Source: Nostoc carneum NIES-2107 (GTDB lineage: Bacteria > Cyanobacteriota > Cyanobacteriia > Cyanobacteriales > Nostocaceae). From it: a stretch of DNA of 64,000 nucleotides. Under the pieces are notes generated by a model. It made no database searches. It had not been told where the DNA came from and saw only the letters and a program-made list of their open reading frames with translations. Location: NCBI GenBank assembly GCA_002368155.1, contig AP018181.1, positions 477,932 to 541,931 of the forward strand, in the 5' to 3' direction. Both the position numbers and the translations under genes were made by a program. Below are positions 22,584-31,752 of the stretch, piece by piece (position 1 is the first letter of the stretch; each line of letters opens with the position of its first letter).

Positions 22584-25085
22584 ATGGTAACAGTAGCTAA
22601 AAATACTTTGTCTGTTGATACCAAAGAGCGATCGCTGATCCTTTGGTTTGATGAGGTGGGGATTGCGGATATTCCCTTAGTGGGCGGGAAAAATGCCTCA
22701 CTGGGGGAGATGATTCAACAGTTGACACCCAAAGGCGTTAATGTTCCTACGGGGTTTGCTACTACTGCTTATGCGTATCGTTATTTCATCGAGTCTGCGG
22801 GGTTAGAAGCCAAGCTAAGAGAACTATTTGCGGATTTGGATGTGGAGGATGTCAAAAATTTACAAGAACGAGGTAAAAAAGCGCGATCGCTATTAATGCA
22901 CACACCATTTCCCCCAGAATTAAGAAGTGCGATCGCCAATGCCTATGCAAGTTTGTGTGAATCGTACAATGCAGATACAGATGTCGCCGTCCGTTCTAGC
23001 GCTACGGCGGAAGATTTACCCGATGCAAGTTTTGCCGGACAACAGGAAACTTACCTCAACGTTGTGGGTGCGGCGGGGGTTTTAGGTGCTTGTCATCGGT
23101 GCTTTGCTTCCCTATTTACGGATCGCGCTATTTCTTACCGTCATACTAAGGGCTTTGACCATTTTAGTGTGGCGCTGGCTGTGGGCGTGCAAAAAATGGT
23201 GCGATCGGATTTAGCATCTGCTGGGGTGATGTTCTCTATTGAAACAGAATCTGGATTTAAGGATGCAGCGTTAATTTCTGCTGCTTATGGGTTAGGTGAA
23301 AATGTTGTGCAGGGAACAGTCAATCCCGATGAATATTATGTGTTTAAACCAACTTTAAAAGCTGGTTTTAGCCCAATTGTTGATAAAAAATTGGGCAGTA
23401 AAGAATTAAAAATGGTCTATGATGACGGCTCAAAATTTACGAAAAATGTCCTGGTTCCTCCCAGCGAAAGAAGTCAATTTGTCCTCACCGATGAAGAGAT
23501 TTTACAACTAGCGCGTTGGGCTTGTGTGATTGAAGACCATTATTCTCAAGTACACGGCCATTACACGCCTATGGATATTGAATGGGCAAAAGATGGTATT
23601 ACTAATCAATTATTTATCGTGCAAGCACGCCCGGAGACTGTGCAATCGCAGAAGTTGGGTAACGTGTTGCGGAGTTATCGTTTGTTGTTGGGGACTGGGG
23701 ACTGGGGACTGGGGGCTGGGGAAAAATCATTCCAATCTCTCATCCATAATCCGGAATTACCCGTACCTTTGGTAACTGGACGCGCCATTGGGGAAGCGAT
23801 TAGTCAAGGAAAAGTCAGCCTAATTCTTGATGTGCATAAAATTGACCAGTTTCAAGCTGGGGATGTTTTAGTCACCGATAGAACCGATCCCGATTGGGAA
23901 CCGATTATGAAACGGGCTAGTGCAATTATTACTAACTCTGGGGGTCGCACCTGTCATGCGGCGATTATTGCGCGAGAATTGGGTGTACCTGCAATTGTTG
24001 GTTGTGGAAATGCGACGGAAATCTTAAAAACTGGGCAAGAGGTGACGATTTCTTGTGCGGAAGGTGAAGAAGGAAGAGTTTACCCCGGATTATTACCCTT
24101 TGAAGTCAAAGAAGTTCCCTTAGAAAACTTACCCCGCACCCGCACCCAAATTTTAATGAATGTGGGTAATCCCCAAGAAGCATTTAGCTTATCTGCTATT
24201 CCTAATGATGGTGTAGGTTTAGCTAGGACAGAATTTATTATCGCCAATCAAATTCAAATTCATCCTATGGCCTTAGTCCACTATGACAATTTAAAAGATG
24301 AATTTGTGAAAGCCAAAATTGGCGAAATCACCGCACTATATGACGATAAACCCCAATATTTTGTTGATAAATTAGCTCAAGGTATCGGCAGAATTGCTGC
24401 TGCATTTTATCCAAAAACCGTCATCGTGCGGATGTCGGATTTTAAAAGTAATGAATACGCCAATCTGTTAGGTGGTCAACAATTTGAACCCCATGAAGAA
24501 AACCCTATGTTAGGCTGGCGCGGGGCAGCACGTTACTATGATGAAGGTTATAGAGACGCATTTGCTTTAGAATGTTACGCCCTTAAACGCGTGAGGGAAG
24601 ATATGGGTTTAACTAATGTCATCCCCATGATTCCCTTCTGTCGTACTCCCCAAGAAGGACGTTTAGTATTAGAGGAAATGGCAACAAACGGCTTACAGCA
24701 AGGTGTAAATGGCTTGCAAGTTTATGTGATGTGCGAGTTACCCAATAACGTGATTATGGCGGAAGAATTTGCCGAAGTTTTTGACGGCTTTTCGATTGGT
24801 TCCAATGATTTAACTCAGTTAACACTAGGATTAGATAGGGATTCCGCCTTAGTAGCACGATTATTTGATGAGCGCATTCCTGGTGTCAAACGCATGGTCA
24901 AAATGGCCATCCAAGCCGCAAAACAGTATAATCGCAAAATTGGTATTTGTGGACAAGCACCCAGCGACTACCCAGAATTTGCCCAATTCTTAGTAGAACA
25001 AGGCATAGATTCGATTAGTTTGAATCCAGATTCAGTATTAAAAACAATGTTAGAAATTGCCAAAGTTGAGGATAATCAGCGTTAA
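22584..25085 (+). CDS. ppsA: Phosphoenolpyruvate synthase
   Basis: 833 residues from the ATG at 22584, which has TGAGGTAATA before it; the frame is open further upstream. The N-terminal ATP-grasp-type nucleotide-binding domain has VGGKNASLGEM and AVRSSATAEDLPDASFAGQQETYLNV. The swivelling phosphohistidine domain has GGRTCHAAIIARELG with the catalytic His, and the C-terminal PEP/pyruvate barrel has ARTEFI and VYVMCELPNN. It converts pyruvate, ATP and water to PEP, AMP and phosphate for gluconeogenesis. A glycine/tryptophan-rich insert (LLGTGDWGLGAGEK, about residue 372), encoded by GGGGACT repeats, sits in frame between the first two domains. Confidence 0.93.
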   Translation: MVTVAKNTLSVDTKERSLILWFDEVGIADIPLVGGKNASLGEMIQQLTPKGVNVPTGFATTAYAYRYFIESAGLEAKLRELFADLDVEDVKNLQERGKKARSLLMHTPFPPELRSAIANAYASLCESYNADTDVAVRSSATAEDLPDASFAGQQETYLNVVGAAGVLGACHRCFASLFTDRAISYRHTKGFDHFSVALAVGVQKMVRSDLASAGVMFSIETESGFKDAALISAAYGLGENVVQGTVNPDEYYVFKPTLKAGFSPIVDKKLGSKELKMVYDDGSKFTKNVLVPPSERSQFVLTDEEILQLARWACVIEDHYSQVHGHYTPMDIEWAKDGITNQLFIVQARPETVQSQKLGNVLRSYRLLLGTGDWGLGAGEKSFQSLIHNPELPVPLVTGRAIGEAISQGKVSLILDVHKIDQFQAGDVLVTDRTDPDWEPIMKRASAIITNSGGRTCHAAIIARELGVPAIVGCGNATEILKTGQEVTISCAEGEEGRVYPGLLPFEVKEVPLENLPRTRTQILMNVGNPQEAFSLSAIPNDGVGLARTEFIIANQIQIHPMALVHYDNLKDEFVKAKIGEITALYDDKPQYFVDKLAQGIGRIAAAFYPKTVIVRMSDFKSNEYANLLGGQQFEPHEENPMLGWRGAARYYDEGYRDAFALECYALKRVREDMGLTNVIPMIPFCRTPQEGRLVLEEMATNGLQQGVNGLQVYVMCELPNNVIMAEEFAEVFDGFSIGSNDLTQLTLGLDRDSALVARLFDERIPGVKRMVKMAIQAAKQYNRKIGICGQAPSDYPEFAQFLVEQGIDSISLNPDSVLKTMLEIAKVEDNQR
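23691..23730 (+). repeat. In-frame STRR inside ppsA
   Basis: Four GGGGACTGG-type units lie within the ppsA reading frame. They are the same as the intergenic units at 1-60 and 1503-1550. They add about 15-25 residues at a domain linker without breaking the frame. Confidence 0.85.
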
Positions 25086-25355
25086 ATTCATTCTTTCTCA
25101 GGATATATAGACATAGCAGGTAATTCTACTTAAAAATTACAATAGAACTTGTTTATTTGGCAGAATTACCCATAGGGGTTGAGCTTCCCCAAATTTATCT
25201 TTGGGAGAATGGACTGGCAACCCCCTCCCCTTTAACAATGAAGCTAATTCACAAACTCAAGCCACCCTGTTCATCTGACCCCGCCTCTCAAAAAGCGAAT
25301 TTCCTTCGTGACCGTGAGGTTTTATGAAATACTTTTCCAGAGCGGAGTAAAGATT

Positions 25356-28300
25356 GTGGGCACTCAGCAAAAATCAGCAGCATGTGAAAATATTGTGACA
25401 GGTGGAGGCGAGATGGCGGTACTGATGCGAACGCTTGACTGGTCAACTACCCCTGTTGGTGCTGTCGAAACTTGGCCGCAAAGCTTAAAAACTGCTGTTC
25501 GCATCATGTTAGGGTCGCGCTACCCCATGTTTGTGTGGTGGGGAGAGTCGCTGACCAAGTTTTATAACGATGCTTACATTCCGGTTTTGGGTCAACGTCA
25601 TCCTCAAGCATTGGGTCAGCCAGCATCCCAAGTATGGGCGGAGATTTGGGACACCCTGGGGCCACAAGCGGAAGCTGTGATGCAAAAAGGGCAATCTTCG
25701 TGGAATGAGGAATTGCTCTTAGTGATGCAGCGCAATGGTTACACAGAAGAAACCTACTTTACCTTTTCCTACAGTCCCATCCCTCAGGACGATGGGACTG
25801 TCGGTGGTGTCTTCTGCGCCTGTACTGAGGAAACCCGTCGTGTCGTGGGCGATCGCAGATTGCGAATTTTGCGAGAACTAGCAGCTAATACCGCAGAAGC
25901 GAAAACTGTTGAAGATGCTTGTGAGATTTCCGCCAAAACCTTAGATAATAATCCTTATGATGTGCCCTTTGCCTTGCTTTATTTGCTGGATGAGAAAGTA
26001 ACCCAGGCGCAACTAGTAGGTACAACCAGATTAGCCCCAGGAACTACAGCTAGTCCACAAGTCATAGACATTAATGCAGATAGTCAAATATGCGATCGCT
26101 GGTCACTTCCGGCTGTCATTGCTGATGGGAAAAGTCAGTTACTGGATTTGGAAACATCAGGTTTTGCTGATTTACCCGGTGGTGCTTGGCCTGAATCACC
26201 CACAAAAGCTATAGTTCTACCCCTCACTACTCCCACACAAGAGCGACTGAGCGGATTTTTGATTGCAGGTATCAGTCCCCGTCGCCAGTTTGATGATGAT
26301 TACCAAGGCTTTTGGGATTTAGTAGCAGGACAAATTAGCACTGCGATCGCCAATGCGCGCGCCTACGAAGCCGAAAGGTTACGCGCCGAAGCACTCGCAG
26401 AAATTGACCGCGCCAAAACCGAGTTTTTTAGTAACGTCTCCCACGAATTCCGCACCCCATTAACTTTAATGTTAGGGCCTCTTGAGGATGCATTAACAGA
26501 TAACACTGCTTCCTTACCTGCAATTCAACGAGAACGAATTGAAATTGTCCAGCGCAATGGATTACGTTTATTAAAATTAGTCAACACCTTACTCGATTTT
26601 TCTCGCATCGAAGCCGGAAGAATTCAAGCAGTATATGAACCTGTTGATTTAGCTACCTTCACAGCAGAACTTGCCAGTGCATTTCGCTCCACCATTGAAC
26701 AGGCGGGAATGCAGCTAATCGTAGATTGTCCCCCCTTCCCCGCAGAAATTTATGTGGATCGGGAAATGTGGGAAAAAATTATATTTAATTTGTTATCTAA
26801 TGCCTTTAAATTTACATTTTCTGGTACAATTACCGTTCAATTAGAGTATTTTGAAAACCAAGTTAATTTACTAGTCAAAGATACAGGGATAGGCATTCCT
26901 AGCAAAGAAATTCCCAATTTATTTAAGCGATTTCATCGGATTAAAGGTTCCCACGGGCGAAGTTTTGAAGGTTCAGGAATTGGATTATCCCTAGTGCGGG
27001 AAATTGTAGAACTTCATGGCGGTAAGGTGAGCGTTACCAGTGTTTGGGGAGGAGGAAGCTGTTTTACAGTGACAATTCCTACTGGCTATGAGCACTTACC
27101 CACAGAATCCCTCCGCGCTAATCGCACATCACCTTCCACAGCTTTAGGCGCAACTCCTTATGTCGAGGAAGCGCGGCGTTGGGGAATGGAAGAAGCAGGG
27201 GCGCAGGGGCGCAGGGGCGCAGGGGGAGAATTTACTGGCGATTCTTCCTCAGCCTCCCTAACTTCCCTAACTTCCCCAGCTCCCCCAGCCCGCATTCTCT
27301 TAGCTGATGATAATGCGGATATGCGCGATTATTTGCGGCGATTTTTGAGCGATTACTATCAGGTGGAAACTGTCGGGGATGGGATCGCAGCGTTGAATGC
27401 AGTGCGGCAAAATCCACCAGATTTGGTGTTAACTGATGTAATGATGCCAGGAATTGATGGCTTTGAATTATTGCGATCGCTACGTAACGATGACAAAATT
27501 CAATATATCCCGATAATTTTATTGTCAGCCAGAGCCGGAGAAGAATCGCGGATTGAAGGACTAGCAGCTGGAGCCGATGATTATATCGTCAAGCCATTTT
27601 CAGCTAAAGAATTACTAGCACGTGTAGAAGCAAGCCTAAAATTATCGCAACTACGACAAGAAGCACAATTGCGCGAAAAAGACTTACGGATGCAAGCCGA
27701 AGCTGCATTGCGCGATCGCCAACAAATCGAAGCATCTCTGCGTGAGAGCGAAGAACGCTTTCGGCAAATGGCAGAAACAATTGAAAGCGTCTTTTGGCTA
27801 TCCGATGCTACAGCAAACAAATTACTTTATGTCAGCCCTGCTTATGAGCAAGTTTGGGGGCGTTCCCCAGAAATTCTTTATCACGACTTAAGCAGTTGGA
27901 TAGAGATGATTCACCCCGACGATCAAGATTTAGTTCTAAAAGCTACAGAGAAATGCGTAACTAACGGTAATCATACAGAAGAATACCGCATCATCCGCCC
28001 TGATGGTACGATTCGTTGGATACGCGATCGCGGTTTTTTAGTCCAGGATGGCGAGGGAAAACCATATCGTATTGCTGGCGTTGCTGAAGATATTAGCGAT
28101 CGCAAACAAGTAGAGCAAGAGCGAGAACTATTACTGCTGCGGGAACGCACCGCCCGTGAAGAAGCCGAAAGAGCCAGCCGCATTAAAGATGAATTTCTCG
28201 CCGTCCTCTCTCACGAATTACGCTCCCCCCTCAACCCGATTTTGGGTTGGTCGAAGTTGTTGCAAAATGGTAAACTCAGCCCCAGCGCCACCGCCGCAGC

Positions 28301-29297
28301 ACTGGCGACAATCGAGCGCAACGCCAAGTTACAAGTACAACTAATTGACGATTTGCTGGATGTTTCGCGGATTCTCCGGGGTAAATTGATCTTAAATGCC
28401 ATCCCCCTGGATTTATGTAGCATCATTTCATCAGCCTTAGAAACGGTGCGATTAGCAGCTGAGGCTAAGTCCTTAGAAATTCACACCCATATCACCCCAA
28501 AGGTCAGCGTCATCGGCGATCCTACAAGATTACAGCAAGTAGTGTGGAATATCTTATCCAACGCCGTGAAATTTACACCATCAGGTGGAAAAATAGAAGT
28601 TGGTTTAACCTGTGTGGACACAAATGCCCAGATTCAGGTACGAGACACAGGTAAAGGTATTAGTGCTGAGTTTTTGCCCTATGTGTTTGAACATTTCCAA
28701 CAAGAAGACGGCTCTACTACTCGCCAATTTGGGGGTTTGGGTTTGGGACTGGCAATTGTGCGCCAGCTAGTAGAACTGCATGGTGGTACTGTAGCGGTGG
28801 ATAGTGCTGGTGAAGGACAAGGCGCAACGTTTACAGTGTATATACCCTTAGCAAAAAATCCGGTGCCGACACCTGCATTACCAGCATCAGAGCAACAAAA
28901 TGTCAATCTTGAGGGTATCAATATTTTAGTAGTGGATGACGAGCCAGATTCCCGTGAGTTTCTCACCTTTGTGCTCACACAACAACAAGCAACAGTAACA
29001 ACCGTAGCCTCCGGTGCAGAAGCGCTCCAAATTTTAGCTAAAGCAGTCCCCGACTTATTAATTAGCGATATTGGTATGCCAGAGATGGATGGTTATATGC
29101 TCATGCAAACTATTCGCGCCTCACAGCCAGATAAATTTCTGCCCGCGATCGCCTTAACTGCTTATGCGGGAGAATTAAACCAGCAAAAAGCGATCGCCGC
29201 AGGTTTCCAAAGGCATATCGTTAAACCAATTGATCCAAACGCCGTAGTTGCGATCGCTATTGAGTTATTGCAACCACAAATAATAAACAACCGATAG
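25356..29297 (+). CDS. Hybrid histidine kinase with two kinase cores and two receiver domains
   Basis: About 1313 residues, with GTG at 25356 chosen because GGAGTAAAG lies just upstream; an earlier GTG at 25308 is possible. Order: PAS-like sensor (20-160), GAF-like (170-340), HisKA with His363 (VSHEFRTPLTL), HATPase to about 590, a repeat-derived linker, REC with Asp694 (LVLTDVMMPG), PAS (about 800-920), second HisKA with His953 (LSHELRSPLN), second HATPase, and a C-terminal REC with Asp1238 (LLISDIGMPEMDG). All phosphotransfer residues are present. No membrane segments, so it is a cytoplasmic sensor. The signal is unknown. Confidence 0.9.
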   Translation: MGTQQKSAACENIVTGGGEMAVLMRTLDWSTTPVGAVETWPQSLKTAVRIMLGSRYPMFVWWGESLTKFYNDAYIPVLGQRHPQALGQPASQVWAEIWDTLGPQAEAVMQKGQSSWNEELLLVMQRNGYTEETYFTFSYSPIPQDDGTVGGVFCACTEETRRVVGDRRLRILRELAANTAEAKTVEDACEISAKTLDNNPYDVPFALLYLLDEKVTQAQLVGTTRLAPGTTASPQVIDINADSQICDRWSLPAVIADGKSQLLDLETSGFADLPGGAWPESPTKAIVLPLTTPTQERLSGFLIAGISPRRQFDDDYQGFWDLVAGQISTAIANARAYEAERLRAEALAEIDRAKTEFFSNVSHEFRTPLTLMLGPLEDALTDNTASLPAIQRERIEIVQRNGLRLLKLVNTLLDFSRIEAGRIQAVYEPVDLATFTAELASAFRSTIEQAGMQLIVDCPPFPAEIYVDREMWEKIIFNLLSNAFKFTFSGTITVQLEYFENQVNLLVKDTGIGIPSKEIPNLFKRFHRIKGSHGRSFEGSGIGLSLVREIVELHGGKVSVTSVWGGGSCFTVTIPTGYEHLPTESLRANRTSPSTALGATPYVEEARRWGMEEAGAQGRRGAGGEFTGDSSSASLTSLTSPAPPARILLADDNADMRDYLRRFLSDYYQVETVGDGIAALNAVRQNPPDLVLTDVMMPGIDGFELLRSLRNDDKIQYIPIILLSARAGEESRIEGLAAGADDYIVKPFSAKELLARVEASLKLSQLRQEAQLREKDLRMQAEAALRDRQQIEASLRESEERFRQMAETIESVFWLSDATANKLLYVSPAYEQVWGRSPEILYHDLSSWIEMIHPDDQDLVLKATEKCVTNGNHTEEYRIIRPDGTIRWIRDRGFLVQDGEGKPYRIAGVAEDISDRKQVEQERELLLLRERTAREEAERASRIKDEFLAVLSHELRSPLNPILGWSKLLQNGKLSPSATAAALATIERNAKLQVQLIDDLLDVSRILRGKLILNAIPLDLCSIISSALETVRLAAEAKSLEIHTHITPKVSVIGDPTRLQQVVWNILSNAVKFTPSGGKIEVGLTCVDTNAQIQVRDTGKGISAEFLPYVFEHFQQEDGSTTRQFGGLGLGLAIVRQLVELHGGTVAVDSAGEGQGATFTVYIPLAKNPVPTPALPASEQQNVNLEGINILVVDDEPDSREFLTFVLTQQQATVTTVASGAEALQILAKAVPDLLISDIGMPEMDGYMLMQTIRASQPDKFLPAIALTAYAGELNQQKAIAAGFQRHIVKPIDPNAVVAIAIELLQPQIINNR
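27105..27285 (+). repeat. In-frame dispersed repeats in the kinase linker
   Basis: Between the first HATPase and REC domains the frame runs through a sequence encoding STALGATPYVEEARRW, then GGGGCGCA units (27197-27225) and CTTCCCTAA units (27258-27275). I know the ATPYVEEARRW-type peptide as a repeat translated in many cyanobacterial proteins. The insert has low complexity and no domain. Confidence 0.75.
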
Positions 29298-29319
29298 ATT
29301 CTAAACACAAGGTAAATGA

Positions 29320-29443
29320 TGCAAGGGGGCAGGGAGCAGGGAGCAGGGGAGAAAAGCAATTACCAATTACCAAATGACAAATGACAAATAACAAACACCA
29401 ATTACCAATTACCAATTATCCAATGACAAATGACAAATGACCG
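29320..29443. repeat. STRR tract running into the PMT gene start
   Basis: GGGAGCA units, then CAATTAC and ATGACAA units repeated many times up to the start codon. The ATG used by the next gene itself looks like part of an ATGACAAAT unit. Confidence 0.8.
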
Positions 29444-30928
29444 ATGACAAATAAAAAATGGTTCCAAATTGGTTTAGTAGGTATATTTATCTTCTCATTC
29501 GCTTTGCGTTTTTGGGGGTTGGATAGATTTAATACCCTGGTATTTGATGAAGTTTATTTTGCCACATTTGGTAATAACTATCTCATTAATAAGCCGTTTT
29601 TCAATGCTCATCCACCATTAAGTCAATATATTATTGGTATCGGCATTTGGCTTGGTAGTCATTTTCATTTTGGGCAAGAACCAGTTAATGGGCTAGCAGG
29701 TTCTTTATTGTCGCCTTGGAATTATCGTTGGGTAAATGCTCTCACTGGTTCATTTATTCCTGTAGTTGTCACTGCTCTTGCTTATCAAATTAGTCATCGC
29801 CGCAGCTTTGCTTTACTAGCAGGTTTATTTACTGCTTGTGATGGTCTATTTTTAGTTGAATCTCGTTATGCACTCAATAATATTTATATTGTTATCTTTG
29901 GTCTTTTAGGGCAATGGTTTTTATTATTAGCCTTAGAAAATCAAAAACAACGTCGTGCTTTATGGTTAATTGCCTCGGGGATTGCCTTTGGTGCTTCAAC
30001 TGGGACTAAATGGAATGGTTTATGGTTTTTGTTAGGTGCTTATTTACTTTGGAGCACAGCTTGGTTAGTTCGGTTTGTACATTCTTGGACTAGCCAAAAA
30101 AGCTTTTTTGGAAGCATAGATAAAGCAGCTAAAGAACCATTATTAACCAAAGTTCAGACACCGCTACAAAATCTGACTCAGCTAAACATTTTTCAGATGA
30201 TATCTTATTTAGGAATCATCCCGGCTATAGTCTATAGCTTAATTTGGATTCCTCATCTGCGCTTAGATACAAGATACGATTTTATTGAAGTACATCGGCA
30301 AATTTTAAACTTTCACTTGCACATGGGTGGTAATACTCCAGATGTGCATCCATATTGTGCAGCTTGGTATAAATGGCCTTTCATGACGCGACCGATGGCT
30401 TATTATTATCAAACTGCTCGTAATTTCAGCGAGCCATTACCTGTGATGGGGCCGAATTTACCCGCTGCTGATGGACGGGTAATATATGATGTCCATGCTA
30501 TGGGTAATCCCTTTTTATGGTGGTTTGGTATGGCTGCCATATTATTTATAGCCGCAATGCTGTTGTCAAAATTAGCAATTCCTTTGTGGAAAAAGCAGCG
30601 TTTAGCTATACCGGGCAATCTTGCTGTTGATACTTGGATTGCGTTGTACATAGTAATAAATTATGCAGCTAATTTATTACCCTGGGTAAAAGTTACGAGA
30701 TGCGTGTTTATTTACCATTATATCTGTGCAGTAGTCTTTGTATTTTTAGCGATCGCCTGGTTTGTCGATCAATGTCTTCGCAGCTATCACCGCGAACTCC
30801 GAGCATTAGGTGTCACAATTACTTTTATGATTTTGGCTGCTTTTATCTTCTGGCTACCAATTTATTTAGGCTTACCTCTCACTTCTGAGGGTTATAAACT
30901 CCGAATGTTGTTTAATTCTTGGATTTAA
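29444..30928 (+). CDS. PMT-family (GT39-like) mannosyltransferase
   Basis: A 494-residue protein with about ten membrane segments beginning at residue 8. The first loop has the acidic FDEVYFATFG typical of PMT glycosyltransferases (residues 34-43), followed by NAHPPLSQY. TGTKWNGLW and the large soluble loop with GGNTPDVHPYCAAWYKWPFM also fit the protein-O-mannosyltransferase family. It probably transfers mannose from a polyprenyl-phosphate donor to envelope proteins or lipids. The start codon lies in a repeat tract, so its true position, and any Shine-Dalgarno sequence, are uncertain. Confidence 0.85.
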   Translation: MTNKKWFQIGLVGIFIFSFALRFWGLDRFNTLVFDEVYFATFGNNYLINKPFFNAHPPLSQYIIGIGIWLGSHFHFGQEPVNGLAGSLLSPWNYRWVNALTGSFIPVVVTALAYQISHRRSFALLAGLFTACDGLFLVESRYALNNIYIVIFGLLGQWFLLLALENQKQRRALWLIASGIAFGASTGTKWNGLWFLLGAYLLWSTAWLVRFVHSWTSQKSFFGSIDKAAKEPLLTKVQTPLQNLTQLNIFQMISYLGIIPAIVYSLIWIPHLRLDTRYDFIEVHRQILNFHLHMGGNTPDVHPYCAAWYKWPFMTRPMAYYYQTARNFSEPLPVMGPNLPAADGRVIYDVHAMGNPFLWWFGMAAILFIAAMLLSKLAIPLWKKQRLAIPGNLAVDTWIALYIVINYAANLLPWVKVTRCVFIYHYICAVVFVFLAIAWFVDQCLRSYHRELRALGVTITFMILAAFIFWLPIYLGLPLTSEGYKLRMLFNSWI

Positions 30929-31039
30929 TCATTTGTGGTGCGTTATGGCACTATAAATGCAGAATTTTTCCAAAAAATACACAACACGCCATAATTATGA
31001 TGTCCGGCAAATTACCCTTAAATGTCAACAAAAAAATCA

Positions 31040-31103
31040 TTTTGGAGGGGGTTTGGGGGACGCAACCGTCCCCCAATCGGGGGTTTGGGGGATTCTCCCC
31101 CAA
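31040..31103. repeat. 64-bp G/C-block hairpin repeat, copy 1
   Basis: TTTTGGAGGGGGTTTGGGGG followed by ACGCAACCGTCCCCC and GGGGGTTTGGGGG...TCCCCCAA. An almost identical 64-bp copy occurs in the opposite orientation at 49961-50024. It can fold into two hairpins. Confidence 0.85.
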
Positions 31104-31752
31104 ATGATCTAGCTGTTTCCACAACTGACAAATCAATCACTAATGCTCTTATCTGAACTGTATTGATATATAGCAGTAACTGCAATCAAAAATTGCTGAG
31201 CTTGCTGCTATTGATCACTGATTTTCTCAATTAATCTAGATAAACAATTAACCAGCCATTATCTGCCTTTATCGACAGTTATCACTTATCTCCTGCGTGA
31301 ATGTGGTAATATTTAACAATGATTTAACAATAGAAAATACGTAACACAACTACATACAAACGAATCAATTAATCACCTGTTATTCATATATCTTATCTCT
31401 ACAAAACTTGACTGCCTGTTAAACTGTGAATGCAAGCAGATAAGGGAGATACTGCGTGATGCCACGTAAAAGTAAAAGATTAGCAACATCAGAATGAATC
31501 AAGTAGTGCAGCTTCAGAGATTTAGCTATATAGTCAAATAAATGACCAACTTTTGTTAATCTGTGAATTTATAAGGTTTTTATAATTTGTATTTTTTTAT
31601 TCTCTGCCCGTGGCAACTGGTGTATTGCGAGCATTCCTTCCCAACATCTGCAGTTAAATTTCCACATCTAAGTAGGGTGCAAACTTCAGTAAATGGTTAA
31701 CATTTATTGATACTCTGCTTTTGATGCTCCGGTAAAATAGAGGAGAATCTCA
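31104..31752. other. Gene-free region upstream of the phytochrome gene
   Basis: AT-rich. I find no convincing ORF, tRNA or riboswitch. The phytochrome gene promoter should be here; no clear -35/-10 pair stands out. A purine-rich GAGGAGA precedes the ATG at 31753. Confidence 0.6.

Noticed and set aside
25086-25355. Riboswitch upstream of the hybrid kinase
   Set aside because: A GGGGTTGAGCTTCCCC stretch looked structured, but I could not match a known riboswitch core.
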